From Niveibacterium microcysteis (GTDB lineage: Bacteria; Pseudomonadota; Gammaproteobacteria; Burkholderiales; Rhodocyclaceae), in assembly GCF_017161445.1 (NCBI RefSeq), contig NZ_CP071060.1, forward strand, positions 2,976,001 through 3,040,000: DNA of 64,000 nucleotides, given 5' to 3'. The notes under the pieces are model-generated. The model worked only from the letters and a program-made list of their open reading frames with translations, did not search any database and had not been told where the DNA came from. How positions within the stretch are numbered: the stretch's first letter is position 1; each line of letters begins with the position of its first letter. The position numbers were made by a program, and so were the translations under genes. This document shows positions 1 to 9,797 of this stretch, piece after piece.

Positions 1-245
1 AGGTCGAACCAGCGGCGCAGCACTGCGGCGCGTTCCTTGGCAGTCTTGGCTGCCCAGGCCTTCTGCGCAACTCGCCCTGCTTCGATCGCACGGCGCGTTT
101 CCGCGACACCCGCCATCGGCACGGTGCCGAGCTTCACCCCCGTCGCAGGATTGATGACCTCGGCAGTCTTTCCACTGTCGGCGTCACACCAACGACCATC
201 GATATAGGCCTGCTGGCGCAGCAGGTCCTTGCGTTGCAGTTCCAT
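1..245 (-). CDS. gabD: NADP-dependent succinate-semialdehyde dehydrogenase, N-terminal part (runs off the window)
   Basis: Only the first 81 codons are in the window; the gene continues past base 1. The translation starts MELQRKDLLRQQAYIDGRW and goes on with INPATG and ETRRAIEA, the typical N-terminus of GabD-type aldehyde dehydrogenases. The family oxidises succinate semialdehyde to succinate with NAD(P)+, the last step of GABA breakdown. The catalytic Cys and Glu lie outside the window. It is on the same strand as the spu/pot genes and follows the porin gene after a 95-base gap with two hairpins, so it probably completes putrescine degradation. A relative such as PuuC is less likely, because the N-terminus matches GabD well. 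Confidence 0.85.
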   Translation of the reverse strand, partial: MELQRKDLLRQQAYIDGRWCDADSGKTAEVINPATGVKLGTVPMAGVAETRRAIEAGRVAQKAWAAKTAKERAAVLRRWFD

Positions 246-271
246 GAGATTTTTCCGTCAGCGCTTTGAAC

Positions 272-333
272 CGCGCCGGACGCCCGCCCGGCGCGAAAGT
301 ACTGGCCGCTCCGCCCCCCAGCGAAGCGGCCAG
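272..333 (-). terminator. two hairpins between porin gene and gabD
   Basis: Two perfect inverted repeats lie downstream of the porin stop: CTGGCCGCT/AGCGGCCAG (302-310 with 325-333) and CGCGCCGG/CCGGCGCG (72-79 and 88-95 of the 200s, i.e. 272-279 with 288-295). Neither is followed by a clear T-run on the minus strand, so they may stabilise or attenuate the transcript rather than terminate it fully. Confidence 0.4.
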
Positions 334-340
334 CAGGGGG

Positions 341-1795
341 TCAGAACGAAACCACCGTTGCGACCCCGAACAACTGGTTGTCCTTCTTGTACGAACCGTC
401 CTTCACGTTCTCGAACACATGCTTGTTGGAACCGTCGTAGCGGTATTCCATCTTGAACACGGTATTCAGGTTGAACGCGTAGCCGAGACCGAAGGTGAGT
501 GCATAACGGTTGGACCCCTTGCTGTCCGGATCCTCACCCCAGGTGCCGGCTGCGTCGTCATAGACAAAGCCCGGGCCGATGCCGTTGCGACCATCGGAGA
601 AGTTGTATCCGAGCAAGCCGCCACCGTTCTTGCTGTTGTTGATGTAGTCGGCGCGCATGATGCCTTCGAGCTGCGGCGTGAACTTGTACGCAGCAAGGCC
701 AGAGAGCCCCCACCAGCGTGCGTCCTGCAGTTCGCCTGTATCGGGATTCGCGTAGACCGCCGCCTTCTTCTGCTGGCCAAACGAGACCTGGCCTTGCACC
801 GTCCAGTCACCGCGGATGAAGTACCCGTCGAGTTCAAACAAGTTGAGCGCGGTGTCCTTGCCCGACTGATCCGGGTACACAAGGCTGCCGGTGTCATCGG
901 TTTCATCCGCACGAAGGTTCGCCGCCTTGCCATGCACCCCGGCGAAGCCAAAGCCATTGAACTCACCCTTCGCGTAGTCAACGCGGTAGGCAAGCACCGG
1001 AGCCTTGTTGCCACTGTTCTTCTTGCTCGCGTTCATGTTCGCGAGCAGGCCTTTGACGATCCACTTACCGCTGGTGATTTCCATACCGGCACCGGTGTAA
1101 GCGGTCGGCAGCGTGAAGTCGAACAGCAGGTTGTGGGTGATCAGCTTGTTCTGCGTGCCCGGCAGGTATTCGTAGCCAGACCAATCAGGGATCTGACCAG
1201 CGATGAAGCGCGTCTGGAGATCGGTCAAAGGTACCGAGACCGAAGCCTCGGCGATGATGTTGCCCGGGCTGAACACCTCACCCACGCCACGGTTTGGCTG
1301 CAAGGTCAGGCGCCATTTCGTGCCGCCATCCATTTCTTTCTGAATGTCGAGCTGGCCCATGCCGAAGTAGCCGTTGTCGTAGTTGTAGCCATCGTCCCCG
1401 ACCTGGTTGAGGAACTGGAAGCCGGCGCGATCCTGGCGCTGGTTGTAGATGAAGGTCGGATCGATATAGCCGCTGATCTTCAAGCCCCGCAGGCCAGAGG
1501 CATCACGCGCGTCCTCCAGCGCCTCAGCCTTGACCGCAATGCGGTTGAACTCGGCTTGCTGATCAGGCGTCATGCCCGGCTGTACGGGTTCGGCAGCCGG
1601 CACGGCGACCGCGGCGGTAGCCGGTGCAGCGGCCTTCTTGCTTTCTTCCGACTTGAGCTTTTGCTCAAGCTCAGTCACCCGCTGCTTGAGCGCGCGCAGT
1701 TCGTTGAGCAGCTCCTTGTTCGACTGCGCCTGCGCGGCCGCAGGAAACGCCGCGGCCAATGCCAGTGCCAGGGTGGTGACCTTCAAGGCTTTCAT
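341..1795 (-). CDS. outer-membrane porin-like protein, DUF3138-type, with N-terminal coiled coil
   Basis: 484 residues. MKALKVTTLALALAAAFPAAAQAQ is described here by its parts: a basic start, a hydrophobic core and an AQA cleavage site near residue 22. Next come a heptad-like segment (ELLNELRALKQRVTELEQKL, about 28-47) and an Ala/Pro linker. The rest is rich in alternating aromatic/polar strands and ends in VATVVSF, the terminal aromatic residue typical of beta-barrel proteins. The start at 1795 is set by the signal peptide and a GGAGAG-like RBS; the reading frame stays open further upstream through potI. It resembles the DUF3138 family of Betaproteobacteria. Its place directly after potI suggests an outer-membrane entry route for polyamines; this is inference. 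Confidence 0.75.
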   Translation of the reverse strand: MKALKVTTLALALAAAFPAAAQAQSNKELLNELRALKQRVTELEQKLKSEESKKAAAPATAAVAVPAAEPVQPGMTPDQQAEFNRIAVKAEALEDARDASGLRGLKISGYIDPTFIYNQRQDRAGFQFLNQVGDDGYNYDNGYFGMGQLDIQKEMDGGTKWRLTLQPNRGVGEVFSPGNIIAEASVSVPLTDLQTRFIAGQIPDWSGYEYLPGTQNKLITHNLLFDFTLPTAYTGAGMEITSGKWIVKGLLANMNASKKNSGNKAPVLAYRVDYAKGEFNGFGFAGVHGKAANLRADETDDTGSLVYPDQSGKDTALNLFELDGYFIRGDWTVQGQVSFGQQKKAAVYANPDTGELQDARWWGLSGLAAYKFTPQLEGIMRADYINNSKNGGGLLGYNFSDGRNGIGPGFVYDDAAGTWGEDPDSKGSNRYALTFGLGYAFNLNTVFKMEYRYDGSNKHVFENVKDGSYKKDNQLFGVATVVSF

Positions 1796-1839
1796 CGGGC
1801 TCTCCTCTTGGGTGAAATCTGTTTGGTCTGGTAAATGGA

Positions 1840-2703
1840 TCAGGACGCACGCTGAGCGGCGGCCATTTCGCGGGCGCGACGGCGCTCCGCACGGGCAATC
1901 AGGTAACTGGCGGTGATCACTGCAATCGATACGACCGCGATGATCACGGTGGCGACGGCATTGACACTGGGGTTCAGGCCAAGGCGTGCGCGCGAGAAGA
2001 TCACCAGCGGCATCGTCGTGGAGCCGGGGCCGGACAAGAAGGCCGACAGCACGACATCGTCCAGAGACAGCGTGAAGGTCAGCAGCCAGGCGGAAGCCAG
2101 GGCCTGCGCGATCATCGGCATCGTCACGAGGAAGAACACCTGGTGCGGCTTGGCACCCAGGTCCATGGCGGCCTCTTCGATCTGCGGGTTCAGATCCTGC
2201 AGGCGCGCCTGGATGACCACCGTGGCATAGGCAAGGCCAAGCAGCAGGTGGCCCATCCAGATCGTCATCGCGCCACGCTCCGGAAAGCCCAGCCAGTGCT
2301 GCACCGATACGAGCATGAGCAGCAGCGAGAGGCCGATGATCACTTCCGGCATCACCAGCGGCGCGTTGACCATGCCGGTGAACATCGTGCGGCCGAAGAA
2401 GCGCTTGTACTTGACCAGCGTGAAGGCAGCGAACATGCCTATCACCACCGAGGCGCAGGCGGTGAAGAACGCCACCTTCAGCGACAGCCAGAAGCCGGTG
2501 AGCATCTCGGTATCGTTCATCAGCTTGCCGTACCACTTGAAGGTGAAGCCCCCCCATGTGGTCGGCAACGGCGAGTTGTTGAACGAGTAGATCACCAGCG
2601 CGACGATCGGCAGGTAAAGGAAGGCATAGCCCCCCGCCAGCCAGGCCTTGCCGAAGCGCCGGTTGAAGGTTTCGCCGAAGATCGGCGGCTTCTTGCCATT
2701 CAT
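1840..2703 (-). CDS. potI: putrescine/spermidine ABC transporter, permease PotI/SpuH
   Basis: 287 residues, usual length for PotI. Six hydrophobic segments are visible, starting with FLYLPIVALVIYSFNNS, and the conserved EAAMDLGAKPHQVFFLVTMP loop (about 175-194) that docks on the ATPase. FSLDDVVLSAFLSGPG is also typical of PotI/PotC. It forms the second half of the inner-membrane channel with PotH. Its ATG shares one base with the potH stop (TGATG), so translation is probably coupled. It is the last transporter gene before the porin gene. Confidence 0.93.
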   Translation of the reverse strand: MNGKKPPIFGETFNRRFGKAWLAGGYAFLYLPIVALVIYSFNNSPLPTTWGGFTFKWYGKLMNDTEMLTGFWLSLKVAFFTACASVVIGMFAAFTLVKYKRFFGRTMFTGMVNAPLVMPEVIIGLSLLLMLVSVQHWLGFPERGAMTIWMGHLLLGLAYATVVIQARLQDLNPQIEEAAMDLGAKPHQVFFLVTMPMIAQALASAWLLTFTLSLDDVVLSAFLSGPGSTTMPLVIFSRARLGLNPSVNAVATVIIAVVSIAVITASYLIARAERRRAREMAAAQRAS

Positions 2704-3644
2704 CAGCGGGCCTCCTGTGCTTCAGCCTGGTACTTGTTGAAGATCGCCAGCGGCACGATGATCAGCAGGATCATCACCACGGCAACACCCGAGGCCATCG
2801 GCCAGTCGTTGTTCGAGAAGAACTCGTCCCACAGCACGCGGCCGATCATTAGCGTCTCTGGCCCGCCGAGCAGTTCCGGAATCACGAACTCGCCCACGCA
2901 GGGGATGAAGACCAGCATGGAGCCAGCGATGATGCCGGCCTTGGACAAGGGCACGGTGATCTTCCAGAACGTGGTCCAGGGCGTGGCGCCGAGGTCCGCC
3001 GCAGCTTCCAGCAGGCGCAGATCCATCTTCGCGAGATTGGCGTAGAGCGGCAGGATCATGAAGGGCAGATAGGTGTAGACCATGCCCAGCACCAGCGAGA
3101 ACGGCGTGTTCATGAACTTGCCCAGCGCCGGTATCAAGCCTGCCGCTACAAGCAGGTGGTCGATGCGCAGCAATTCGAGCAGGTTGGCGACCCAGCCGTT
3201 TTCACCCAGCAAGCCCTTCCACGCATAAACGCGCAACAGGAAGGAAGTCCAGAACGGCAGCATCACCATCATCAGCAGCGCAGGCTGAAGCGAAGGCTTG
3301 GCACGCGCCATGAAGTAGGAGAACGGATAGCCGATCAGCAGCGAGAGCAGCGTCGTGATCGCGGCGTACTTCAAACTCGCGAGGTAGGTCTTGAAGTACA
3401 GCGGATCTTCAGCAATGAACTCGTAGTTGCTGAGCTTCAGCGTGAGTTGAAGCAGCCCGTCCTTGTAGGTCAGCAAGTCCTTGAAGTGCACCGTCTCCAT
3501 TTCAGAGACGCTGATCTTCATGACGATCAGGAAGGGCAGCAGGAAGAACACCAGCAGCCAGGCGTAAGGCACGCCGATAACCGCTGTGCGTCCGCTCAGC
3601 AGCTTCGACTTGCGCAAGCGCGCGAGGAAGGTTTGAGGTCTCAT
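2703..3644 (-). CDS. potH: putrescine/spermidine ABC transporter, permease PotH/SpuG
   Basis: About 313 residues from the chosen ATG at 3644. Motifs: VIGVPYAWLLVFFLLPFLIV as first membrane segment, then LPFWTSFLLRVYAWKGLLG and the ATPase-docking EAAADLGATPWTTFWKITVP. All are standard for PotH/PotB. A longer form starting at 3671 would overlap potG by 17 bases; I prefer 3644 because a GAAGGG ribosome-binding site lies just upstream, overlapping the potG stop. It pairs with PotI to form the channel. Confidence 0.92.
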   Translation of the reverse strand: MRPQTFLARLRKSKLLSGRTAVIGVPYAWLLVFFLLPFLIVMKISVSEMETVHFKDLLTYKDGLLQLTLKLSNYEFIAEDPLYFKTYLASLKYAAITTLLSLLIGYPFSYFMARAKPSLQPALLMMVMLPFWTSFLLRVYAWKGLLGENGWVANLLELLRIDHLLVAAGLIPALGKFMNTPFSLVLGMVYTYLPFMILPLYANLAKMDLRLLEAAADLGATPWTTFWKITVPLSKAGIIAGSMLVFIPCVGEFVIPELLGGPETLMIGRVLWDEFFSNNDWPMASGVAVVMILLIIVPLAIFNKYQAEAQEAR

Positions 3645-3654
3645 CGCGCGCCCT

Positions 3655-4752
<1,098 letters not shown>

Positions 4753-4786
4753 TCCCCTCCCTCCGTTCCGTCTCGTTCGGGTCCGC

Positions 4787-5899
4787 TTACAGACCAGTCT
4801 TGAACGACGTGTAAATCCGCGTCATCTGGCGGCGAATGTCGTTGTTGATCGCGTCCGGCATCGCCATCTTCTTCATGTCCGCATCGGAGAGGAAAACGGT
4901 CGGATTGCTGGCGACTTCGGGCTTCACGAACTTCTTCGATTCCTTGTTCGGATTCGCGTAGAAGACTTTGTTCGTCAGGCTGCCATGCACTTCGGGGCGC
5001 ATGATGTAGTTGATGAACTTGTGCGCGTTGTCCGGGTGCGGCGCATCGGCCGGGATGACCATCGTGTCCATGAACACAATGCCGCCGGTCTTCGGAATCA
5101 GGGCTTGGATGTTCTGACCGGTCTTGCCGTCGATGGCACGTTGACGCGCGATGTTGATGTCGCCAGACCAGCCGAGCGACAGGCAGATCGAGCCATTCGC
5201 CATGTCATTGATGTAACCCGACGAGCTGAACAGCGTCACGTACGGGCGCACGCTCTTGAGCAGCGCCGGCACCTGGCCGTAGTCGGAAACATTCTTGCTG
5301 TAGGCCGGCTTGCCCAGGTAGTGCAGCGCGGCCGGCACCACTTCGGTCGCCGAGTCGAGGAAGGAGACGCCGCAGCTCTTGAGCTTGGAGATGTATTCCG
5401 GTTTGAAAACCAGATCCCAGGCATTTTCCGGCATCGGCATGTTGCCCAGTGCCGCCTTCACCTTGTCAACGTTGATGCCAACCGTGGTGTAGCCCCACAG
5501 CCAGTTCACCATGTACTGGTTGCCTGGATCGAGTTTCGCGAGCGCAGCCTGGAAGTCGGGATCAAGGTTCTTCAGGTTGGGCAGCTTGCTCTTGTCGAGC
5601 TTCATCAGCAGGCCGCCATCAGCCTGGATCTTCGCCCAGTAGGACGACGGCACCACCACGTCATAGCCTGTCTTGCCAGCCACCAGCTTGGCGTGAACGA
5701 TTTCGTTGTTGTCGAAATTGTCGTAACGGACCTTGATGCCGGTTTCCTTCTCGAAGTTCTTGAGCGTGTCTTCCGCGATGTAATCCGACCAGTTGTAGAC
5801 GTTCAGGACCTTTTCTTCTTCCGCATGCGCCGCAAAAGCCAGCGCAGCAAACACGCCCACCGCACATCGCTTGAGGACGCGGTTCGAGAACACTTTCAT
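4787..5899 (-). CDS. potF: periplasmic putrescine-binding protein PotF/SpuD
   Basis: 370 residues. The signal peptide runs from MKVFSNRVLKRCAVG to AAHA (about 1-26). The mature part opens with VLNVYNWSDYIAEDT, the hallmark of PotF/PotD-type binding proteins, and continues with YDVVVPSSYW and a conserved C-terminal RIYTSFKTGL. The ORF is open to 5977, but the start at 5899 gives a proper signal peptide and has AGGAGG seven bases upstream. Pseudomonas spu loci carry two binding-protein genes (spuD, spuE); here there is one, so specificity (putrescine or spermidine) cannot be settled from position. Confidence 0.92.
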   Translation of the reverse strand: MKVFSNRVLKRCAVGVFAALAFAAHAEEEKVLNVYNWSDYIAEDTLKNFEKETGIKVRYDNFDNNEIVHAKLVAGKTGYDVVVPSSYWAKIQADGGLLMKLDKSKLPNLKNLDPDFQAALAKLDPGNQYMVNWLWGYTTVGINVDKVKAALGNMPMPENAWDLVFKPEYISKLKSCGVSFLDSATEVVPAALHYLGKPAYSKNVSDYGQVPALLKSVRPYVTLFSSSGYINDMANGSICLSLGWSGDINIARQRAIDGKTGQNIQALIPKTGGIVFMDTMVIPADAPHPDNAHKFINYIMRPEVHGSLTNKVFYANPNKESKKFVKPEVASNPTVFLSDADMKKMAMPDAINNDIRRQMTRIYTSFKTGL

Positions 5900-6054
5900 T
5901 GGAAGCCTCCTGGTGGCTGGAAAACGAGTGACTGAATGACGCTTCATCTTTGCGAGCTGAGGGGGCTGCTGTTTCACGGCAACGCCCCGCTCTGACGCAT
6001 GTCACGAACTTAGCAAAAATCGGACCCGTGCACCTGCACAAAATGCAGCCGCAC
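5900..6054 (-). promoter_or_regulatory. leader region upstream of potF
   Basis: This 155-base gap between spuC and potF is the widest in the catabolic/transport block and could carry an internal promoter. It contains a perfect short inverted repeat GTGCA-CC-TGCAC at 6028-6039. No convincing -35/-10 pair was found by eye. Confidence 0.25.
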
Positions 6055-7446
6055 TCAGATCCAGTTGCGTTGCTTGAGGTCTGCGTAGGTTTTGTCGAGA
6101 CAGCTGCGGATCAGACCGACCATTTCATCGATCTGCGCCTTGGTAATCACCAGCGGCGGCGCAATGATCATCCGATCGCCGACCGCCCGCATGATCATGC
6201 CGTTGCCGAACATGTGGCCGCGGCAGACCATGCCCACTTCCAGTGCAGGATCGAAGGCTTCCTGCGTCGTTTTGTTCTTCACAAGCACCAAACCGGCAAC
6301 CAGGCCGCAGGTTTCTGCGATGCCCACCAGCGGGTGGTCGGCCAGGGCCTCGAATTTCTCCTTCAGGTAGGGACCAGTCTCTTCGCGCACTTTCTCGACC
6401 AGGTGTTCGCGGCGAATGATCTCGATGTTTTCCAGCGCCACGGCGCAGGCAACCGGGTGCCCGGAATAGGTGTAGCCGTGGTTGAACTCGCCACCTTTTT
6501 CCAGCAGCACCTTTGCGATGCGATCGCCGACCATGACGCCCCCAAGTGGCACATAGCCCGAGGTCACGCCCTTGGCGAAGGTCATCAGATCCGGCCTGTA
6601 GCCGAACTTCTCGCAGCCCCACCATTCACCCAGCCGGCCAAAGCCGCAGATGACCTCGTCCGAAACCAGAAGAATTCCGTACTTGTCGCAGATGCGCTGA
6701 ATCTCGGGCCAATAGGTCTTGGGCGGAATGATCACGCCACCGGCGCCCTGCACCGGCTCGCCGATGAAAGCGGCCACCTTGTCGGCACCAATTTCAAGGA
6801 TCTTCTCTTCGAGCCAGCCCGCTGCCTTCAAGCCGAAGGTGTCCGGGTCCATGTCGCGACCGTTCTCGTACCAATAGGGCTGCTCGATATGCACGATATT
6901 GGGGATCGGCAGATCCCCTTGTGCGTGCATGCCGCTCATGCCACCAAGCGATGCGCCACACATCGTCGAACCGTGATAAGCGTTATGACGGCTGATGATT
7001 ACCTTGCGCTGCGGTTGCTCCAGGAGATCCCAGTAGCGGCGCACCATACGTACCACCGTGTCGTTACCCTCCGAGCCGGAGCCGGAGAAGAAGACGTGGT
7101 TGAACTGCGGTGGCGTCACCTCGGTCAGCAGCTTGGCAAGCTGCGCGGCGGGTACGTTGGTGGTCTGGAAGAAGCTGTTGTAGTACGGCATCTCAAGCAG
7201 CTGCTTGTAGGCCGCGTCGGCGAGTTCCTTGCGCCCGTAGCCGACGTTCACACACCAGAGCCCGGACATGCCATCAAGGATTTTGTGCCCCTCAGAATCC
7301 CACACATAGATCCCCTCCCCCTTCACCATCACGCGCGCCCCTTTTTGGCCGAGCGCCTGGTTGTCAGTGAAGGGATGCAGGTAGTGCGCACCGTCGATCG
7401 CCTGGATCGCCTTGGTATCCACCCGGGTGTTTTCATTCATGTTCAT
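6055..7446 (-). CDS. spuC: putrescine-pyruvate aminotransferase (class III, PLP) SpuC
   Basis: 463 residues. Class III aminotransferase signatures are clear: FSGSGSEGNDTVVRMVRRYW near the cofactor phosphate, LLVSDEVICGFGRLG with the PLP-ring Asp, and MTFAKGVTSGYVPLGG with the Schiff-base Lys. The family transfers an amino group from putrescine (also cadaverine or spermidine) to pyruvate, giving 4-aminobutanal and alanine. The start at 7446 (MNMNENTRVDTKAIQ) is preceded by AGGA; the open frame extends upstream without support. It has the same position as in the Pseudomonas spu operon. A beta-alanine or GABA aminotransferase is a weaker alternative. Confidence 0.88.
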   Translation of the reverse strand: MNMNENTRVDTKAIQAIDGAHYLHPFTDNQALGQKGARVMVKGEGIYVWDSEGHKILDGMSGLWCVNVGYGRKELADAAYKQLLEMPYYNSFFQTTNVPAAQLAKLLTEVTPPQFNHVFFSGSGSEGNDTVVRMVRRYWDLLEQPQRKVIISRHNAYHGSTMCGASLGGMSGMHAQGDLPIPNIVHIEQPYWYENGRDMDPDTFGLKAAGWLEEKILEIGADKVAAFIGEPVQGAGGVIIPPKTYWPEIQRICDKYGILLVSDEVICGFGRLGEWWGCEKFGYRPDLMTFAKGVTSGYVPLGGVMVGDRIAKVLLEKGGEFNHGYTYSGHPVACAVALENIEIIRREHLVEKVREETGPYLKEKFEALADHPLVGIAETCGLVAGLVLVKNKTTQEAFDPALEVGMVCRGHMFGNGMIMRAVGDRMIIAPPLVITKAQIDEMVGLIRSCLDKTYADLKQRNWI

Positions 7447-7526
7447 GGTTTCGTGTTCCTTCGAATGCTCTCGCAGACAAGACGGCGCCCTTTGCGCGCC
7501 ACGCGGGCGCGCCTTGGCAGCGTCAA

Positions 7527-8897
7527 TCACACATGCAGCAACAGGTGTTCGCGTTCCCAAGGGCTGATCACGCGCATGAACTCTTCGTATTCGTGATCCT
7601 TCACTGCCGAATACACGGTTACGAAACGGTCGCCGATCACCTTGCGCAGCGGCTCGCAGCCACGCAACAGGTCAAGCGCTTCAGCCAGGCTGCGCGGCAG
7701 TTGGTAGTCGGAGTCATACGCGCTGCCGCTGGCTTCCGGTGTCGGTTCGATCTGTTCCTTGATGCCGAGGTAGCCGCAGGCCAGCGTGGCAGCAAAGGCG
7801 AGGTATGGATTCGCATCAGCGCCGATCACGCGGTTCTCCACGCGACGGTTCTTCGGGTCGGAATGCGGTACGCGAAGGCCGACGGTGCGGTTGTCTGCAC
7901 CCCACTGCACGTTGATCGGCGCAGCGGTGTGCCGCACCAGGCGACGATAGGAATTGACGTACGGCGCCATCAGCGCCATGCAAGCCGGCAGGTACTTCTG
8001 CAGCCCGCCGATGTAGTGATAGAAGGCCTTCGATGCAGTGCCGTCCGGGTTGCTGAAGATGTTCTCGCCGGTCTTTGCATCCACCACGCTCTGGTGCACA
8101 TGCATCGCCGATCCCGGCTCGCCCGCCATCGGCTTGGCCATGAAGGTGGCGTACATGTCGTGGCGCAGCGCAGTTTCACGCAGCGTGCGTTTGAAGAAGA
8201 ACACCTTGTCGGCAAGACCGAGCGGCTCGTTGTGGAGAAAGTTGATCTCCATCTGGCCGGCACCGATTTCGTGGATCAGCGTATCGACGTCCAGCTCCAT
8301 CGCGTCGCAGTAGTCGTAGATGTCCTCGAACAGCGGGTCGAACTCGTTCACCGCATCGATCGAGTAGGCCTGACGGCTGGTCTCGGAGCGGCCACTGCGG
8401 CCGACCGGCGGACGCAGCGGAATATCCGGGTCCGGCGCGCGGGCGATCAGGTAGAACTCCAGCTCCGGCGCGATCACCGGCTTCCAACCCATCTCGGTGT
8501 AGAGGTCGCGCACATGGCGCAATACGCTGCGCGGCGCGAAATCCACGAGGGTGCCATTCGAGAAGTAGCAGTCGTGGATGACCTGCGCAGTCGGGTCTGC
8601 AGCCCAAGGCACCAGGCGAACCGTAGCGGGGTCGGGCAGCAAGACCATGTCGCGATCGTTGCCCGAAATCACACCGTTGTAGCCTTCATCCTTGTCCGGG
8701 TACTCGCCGGTCACAGTGCCCGCCACAACGGCTTCGGGCAGGCGCATGCCGCGGTCCTGGGTGAACTTCTCGCGGGGCAGGATCTTGCCGCGCGCCACAC
8801 CGGTCAGGTCGGGCACCAGACATTCAAGTTCGGTCACGCGCTTCTCGTCGAGCCAGCGCTCCATGTCCTGATGGGAAAAGTTTTCACGCAAAGTCAT
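7527..8897 (-). CDS. spuB: glutamate-putrescine ligase (gamma-glutamylputrescine synthetase) SpuB/PuuA
   Basis: 456 residues of the glutamine-synthetase superfamily. Recognisable parts are the N-terminal LTGVARGKILPREKF, the metal/glutamate-site GAGQMEINF, and GSAMHVHQSV in place of the GlnA ATP-site motif; ENRVIGADANPYLAFAA closes the catalytic domain. The family ligates glutamate to putrescine with ATP as the first step of the Puu pathway. The start at 8897 (MTLRENFSHQDMERW) is chosen over an open upstream extension that has low-complexity Pro/Arg sequence. It sits between spuC and the gene for the matching hydrolase. Confidence 0.9.
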   Translation of the reverse strand: MTLRENFSHQDMERWLDEKRVTELECLVPDLTGVARGKILPREKFTQDRGMRLPEAVVAGTVTGEYPDKDEGYNGVISGNDRDMVLLPDPATVRLVPWAADPTAQVIHDCYFSNGTLVDFAPRSVLRHVRDLYTEMGWKPVIAPELEFYLIARAPDPDIPLRPPVGRSGRSETSRQAYSIDAVNEFDPLFEDIYDYCDAMELDVDTLIHEIGAGQMEINFLHNEPLGLADKVFFFKRTLRETALRHDMYATFMAKPMAGEPGSAMHVHQSVVDAKTGENIFSNPDGTASKAFYHYIGGLQKYLPACMALMAPYVNSYRRLVRHTAAPINVQWGADNRTVGLRVPHSDPKNRRVENRVIGADANPYLAFAATLACGYLGIKEQIEPTPEASGSAYDSDYQLPRSLAEALDLLRGCEPLRKVIGDRFVTVYSAVKDHEYEEFMRVISPWEREHLLLHV

Positions 8898-9032
8898 AGT
8901 CGGTCTCTTTGGTTTCGTCGCATGCGGCGATCGGCCCCTCGCTGGGGTTCGGGCTCGCCGCCAGCCCGCTGGCTGGCGTTCGCCCTTAGGGCAGGTAGGC
9001 CAACCAGACGACGAATCGGGATTCACGGTTCA

Positions 9033-9782
9033 TCACGCACTCCGCGCCAGCATCCGTTTGCGACAGGCGTCGCCAAACGCAGCAAAAATCCGGGTCGACA
9101 CAGGGTTCTCGGCGGCCTTCCATTCCGGGTGCCATTGCACACCGAGGGCGAACGCCTCGGCCGCTGCCACCCGGAAGGCCTCGACCAGACCGTCGTCCGC
9201 CAGCGCCTCGGCCACCAGGCCATCCGCAAGCCGATCGATACCCTGGCCGTGCACCGAATTCACGCCGACGCGCGTGGCGCCGACGATCTCCGCGAGCCGG
9301 CCCGACAAGGTGACCGGATGGGCTTCGCCGTACTGCACGTCGAGCGAGGCCGCCTTGTCCTCGCGGTGGTCCATGTAGCCCGACGTCTCATGCACCGCCT
9401 GATGAAGCGAGCCACCAAACGCAACGTTCATCTCCTGAAAGCCGCGGCAGATTGCGAACAGCGGCACACCACGCGCGATCGCACGGCGGGTCAGCGGCAG
9501 CGTCACCGCGTCGCGCGCCGGGTCGAGCGGCAGCGCCGGATTTCGCACCGCCTGATCGAAATGCGCCGGATGCACGTTGGAGACGGAACCGGTCAGCATC
9601 ACGCCATCTGCGATATCCAGCAGCGCATCGAGATCAGGCGTATCGCCCAGCACCGGAATCAGCAGCGGCTGGCAATCGGCGACCACGGCCACTGCATCGA
9701 GGTACTTCTTGCCGACTGCATTGAATGGATGCGCGCCGAGCATCTTGCTGCAGGCGGGAACGAGGACGATTGGCTTCTTCAT
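9033..9782 (-). CDS. puuD: gamma-glutamyl-GABA hydrolase (class I amidotransferase-like, PuuD/SpuA)
   Basis: 249 residues. The catalytic triad of the family is visible: Cys112 in LFAICRGFQEMN, then His218 and Glu220 in GVQWHPEW. A further conserved stretch is GVMLTGSVSNVHP. The enzyme hydrolyses gamma-glutamyl-GABA to GABA and glutamate, releasing the glutamate added by the ligase next door. It lies 15 bases after ald and 135 bases before spuB; the latter gap has a GCCAGC-CC-GCTGGC repeat at 8960-8973. Confidence 0.9.
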   Translation of the reverse strand: MKKPIVLVPACSKMLGAHPFNAVGKKYLDAVAVVADCQPLLIPVLGDTPDLDALLDIADGVMLTGSVSNVHPAHFDQAVRNPALPLDPARDAVTLPLTRRAIARGVPLFAICRGFQEMNVAFGGSLHQAVHETSGYMDHREDKAASLDVQYGEAHPVTLSGRLAEIVGATRVGVNSVHGQGIDRLADGLVAEALADDGLVEAFRVAAAEAFALGVQWHPEWKAAENPVSTRIFAAFGDACRKRMLARSA

Positions 9783-9797
9783 CGGCAGAGGTAGTGG

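Noticed and set aside
266..1834. Long plus-strand frame opposite the porin gene
   Set aside because: It mirrors a gene with signal peptide and family features on the other strand; Arg/Val-rich sequence is typical of GC-driven antisense frames.
7533..9794. 753-codon plus-strand frame
   Set aside because: Shadow of spuB and puuD, both with intact catalytic motifs; no domain seen in the frame itself.
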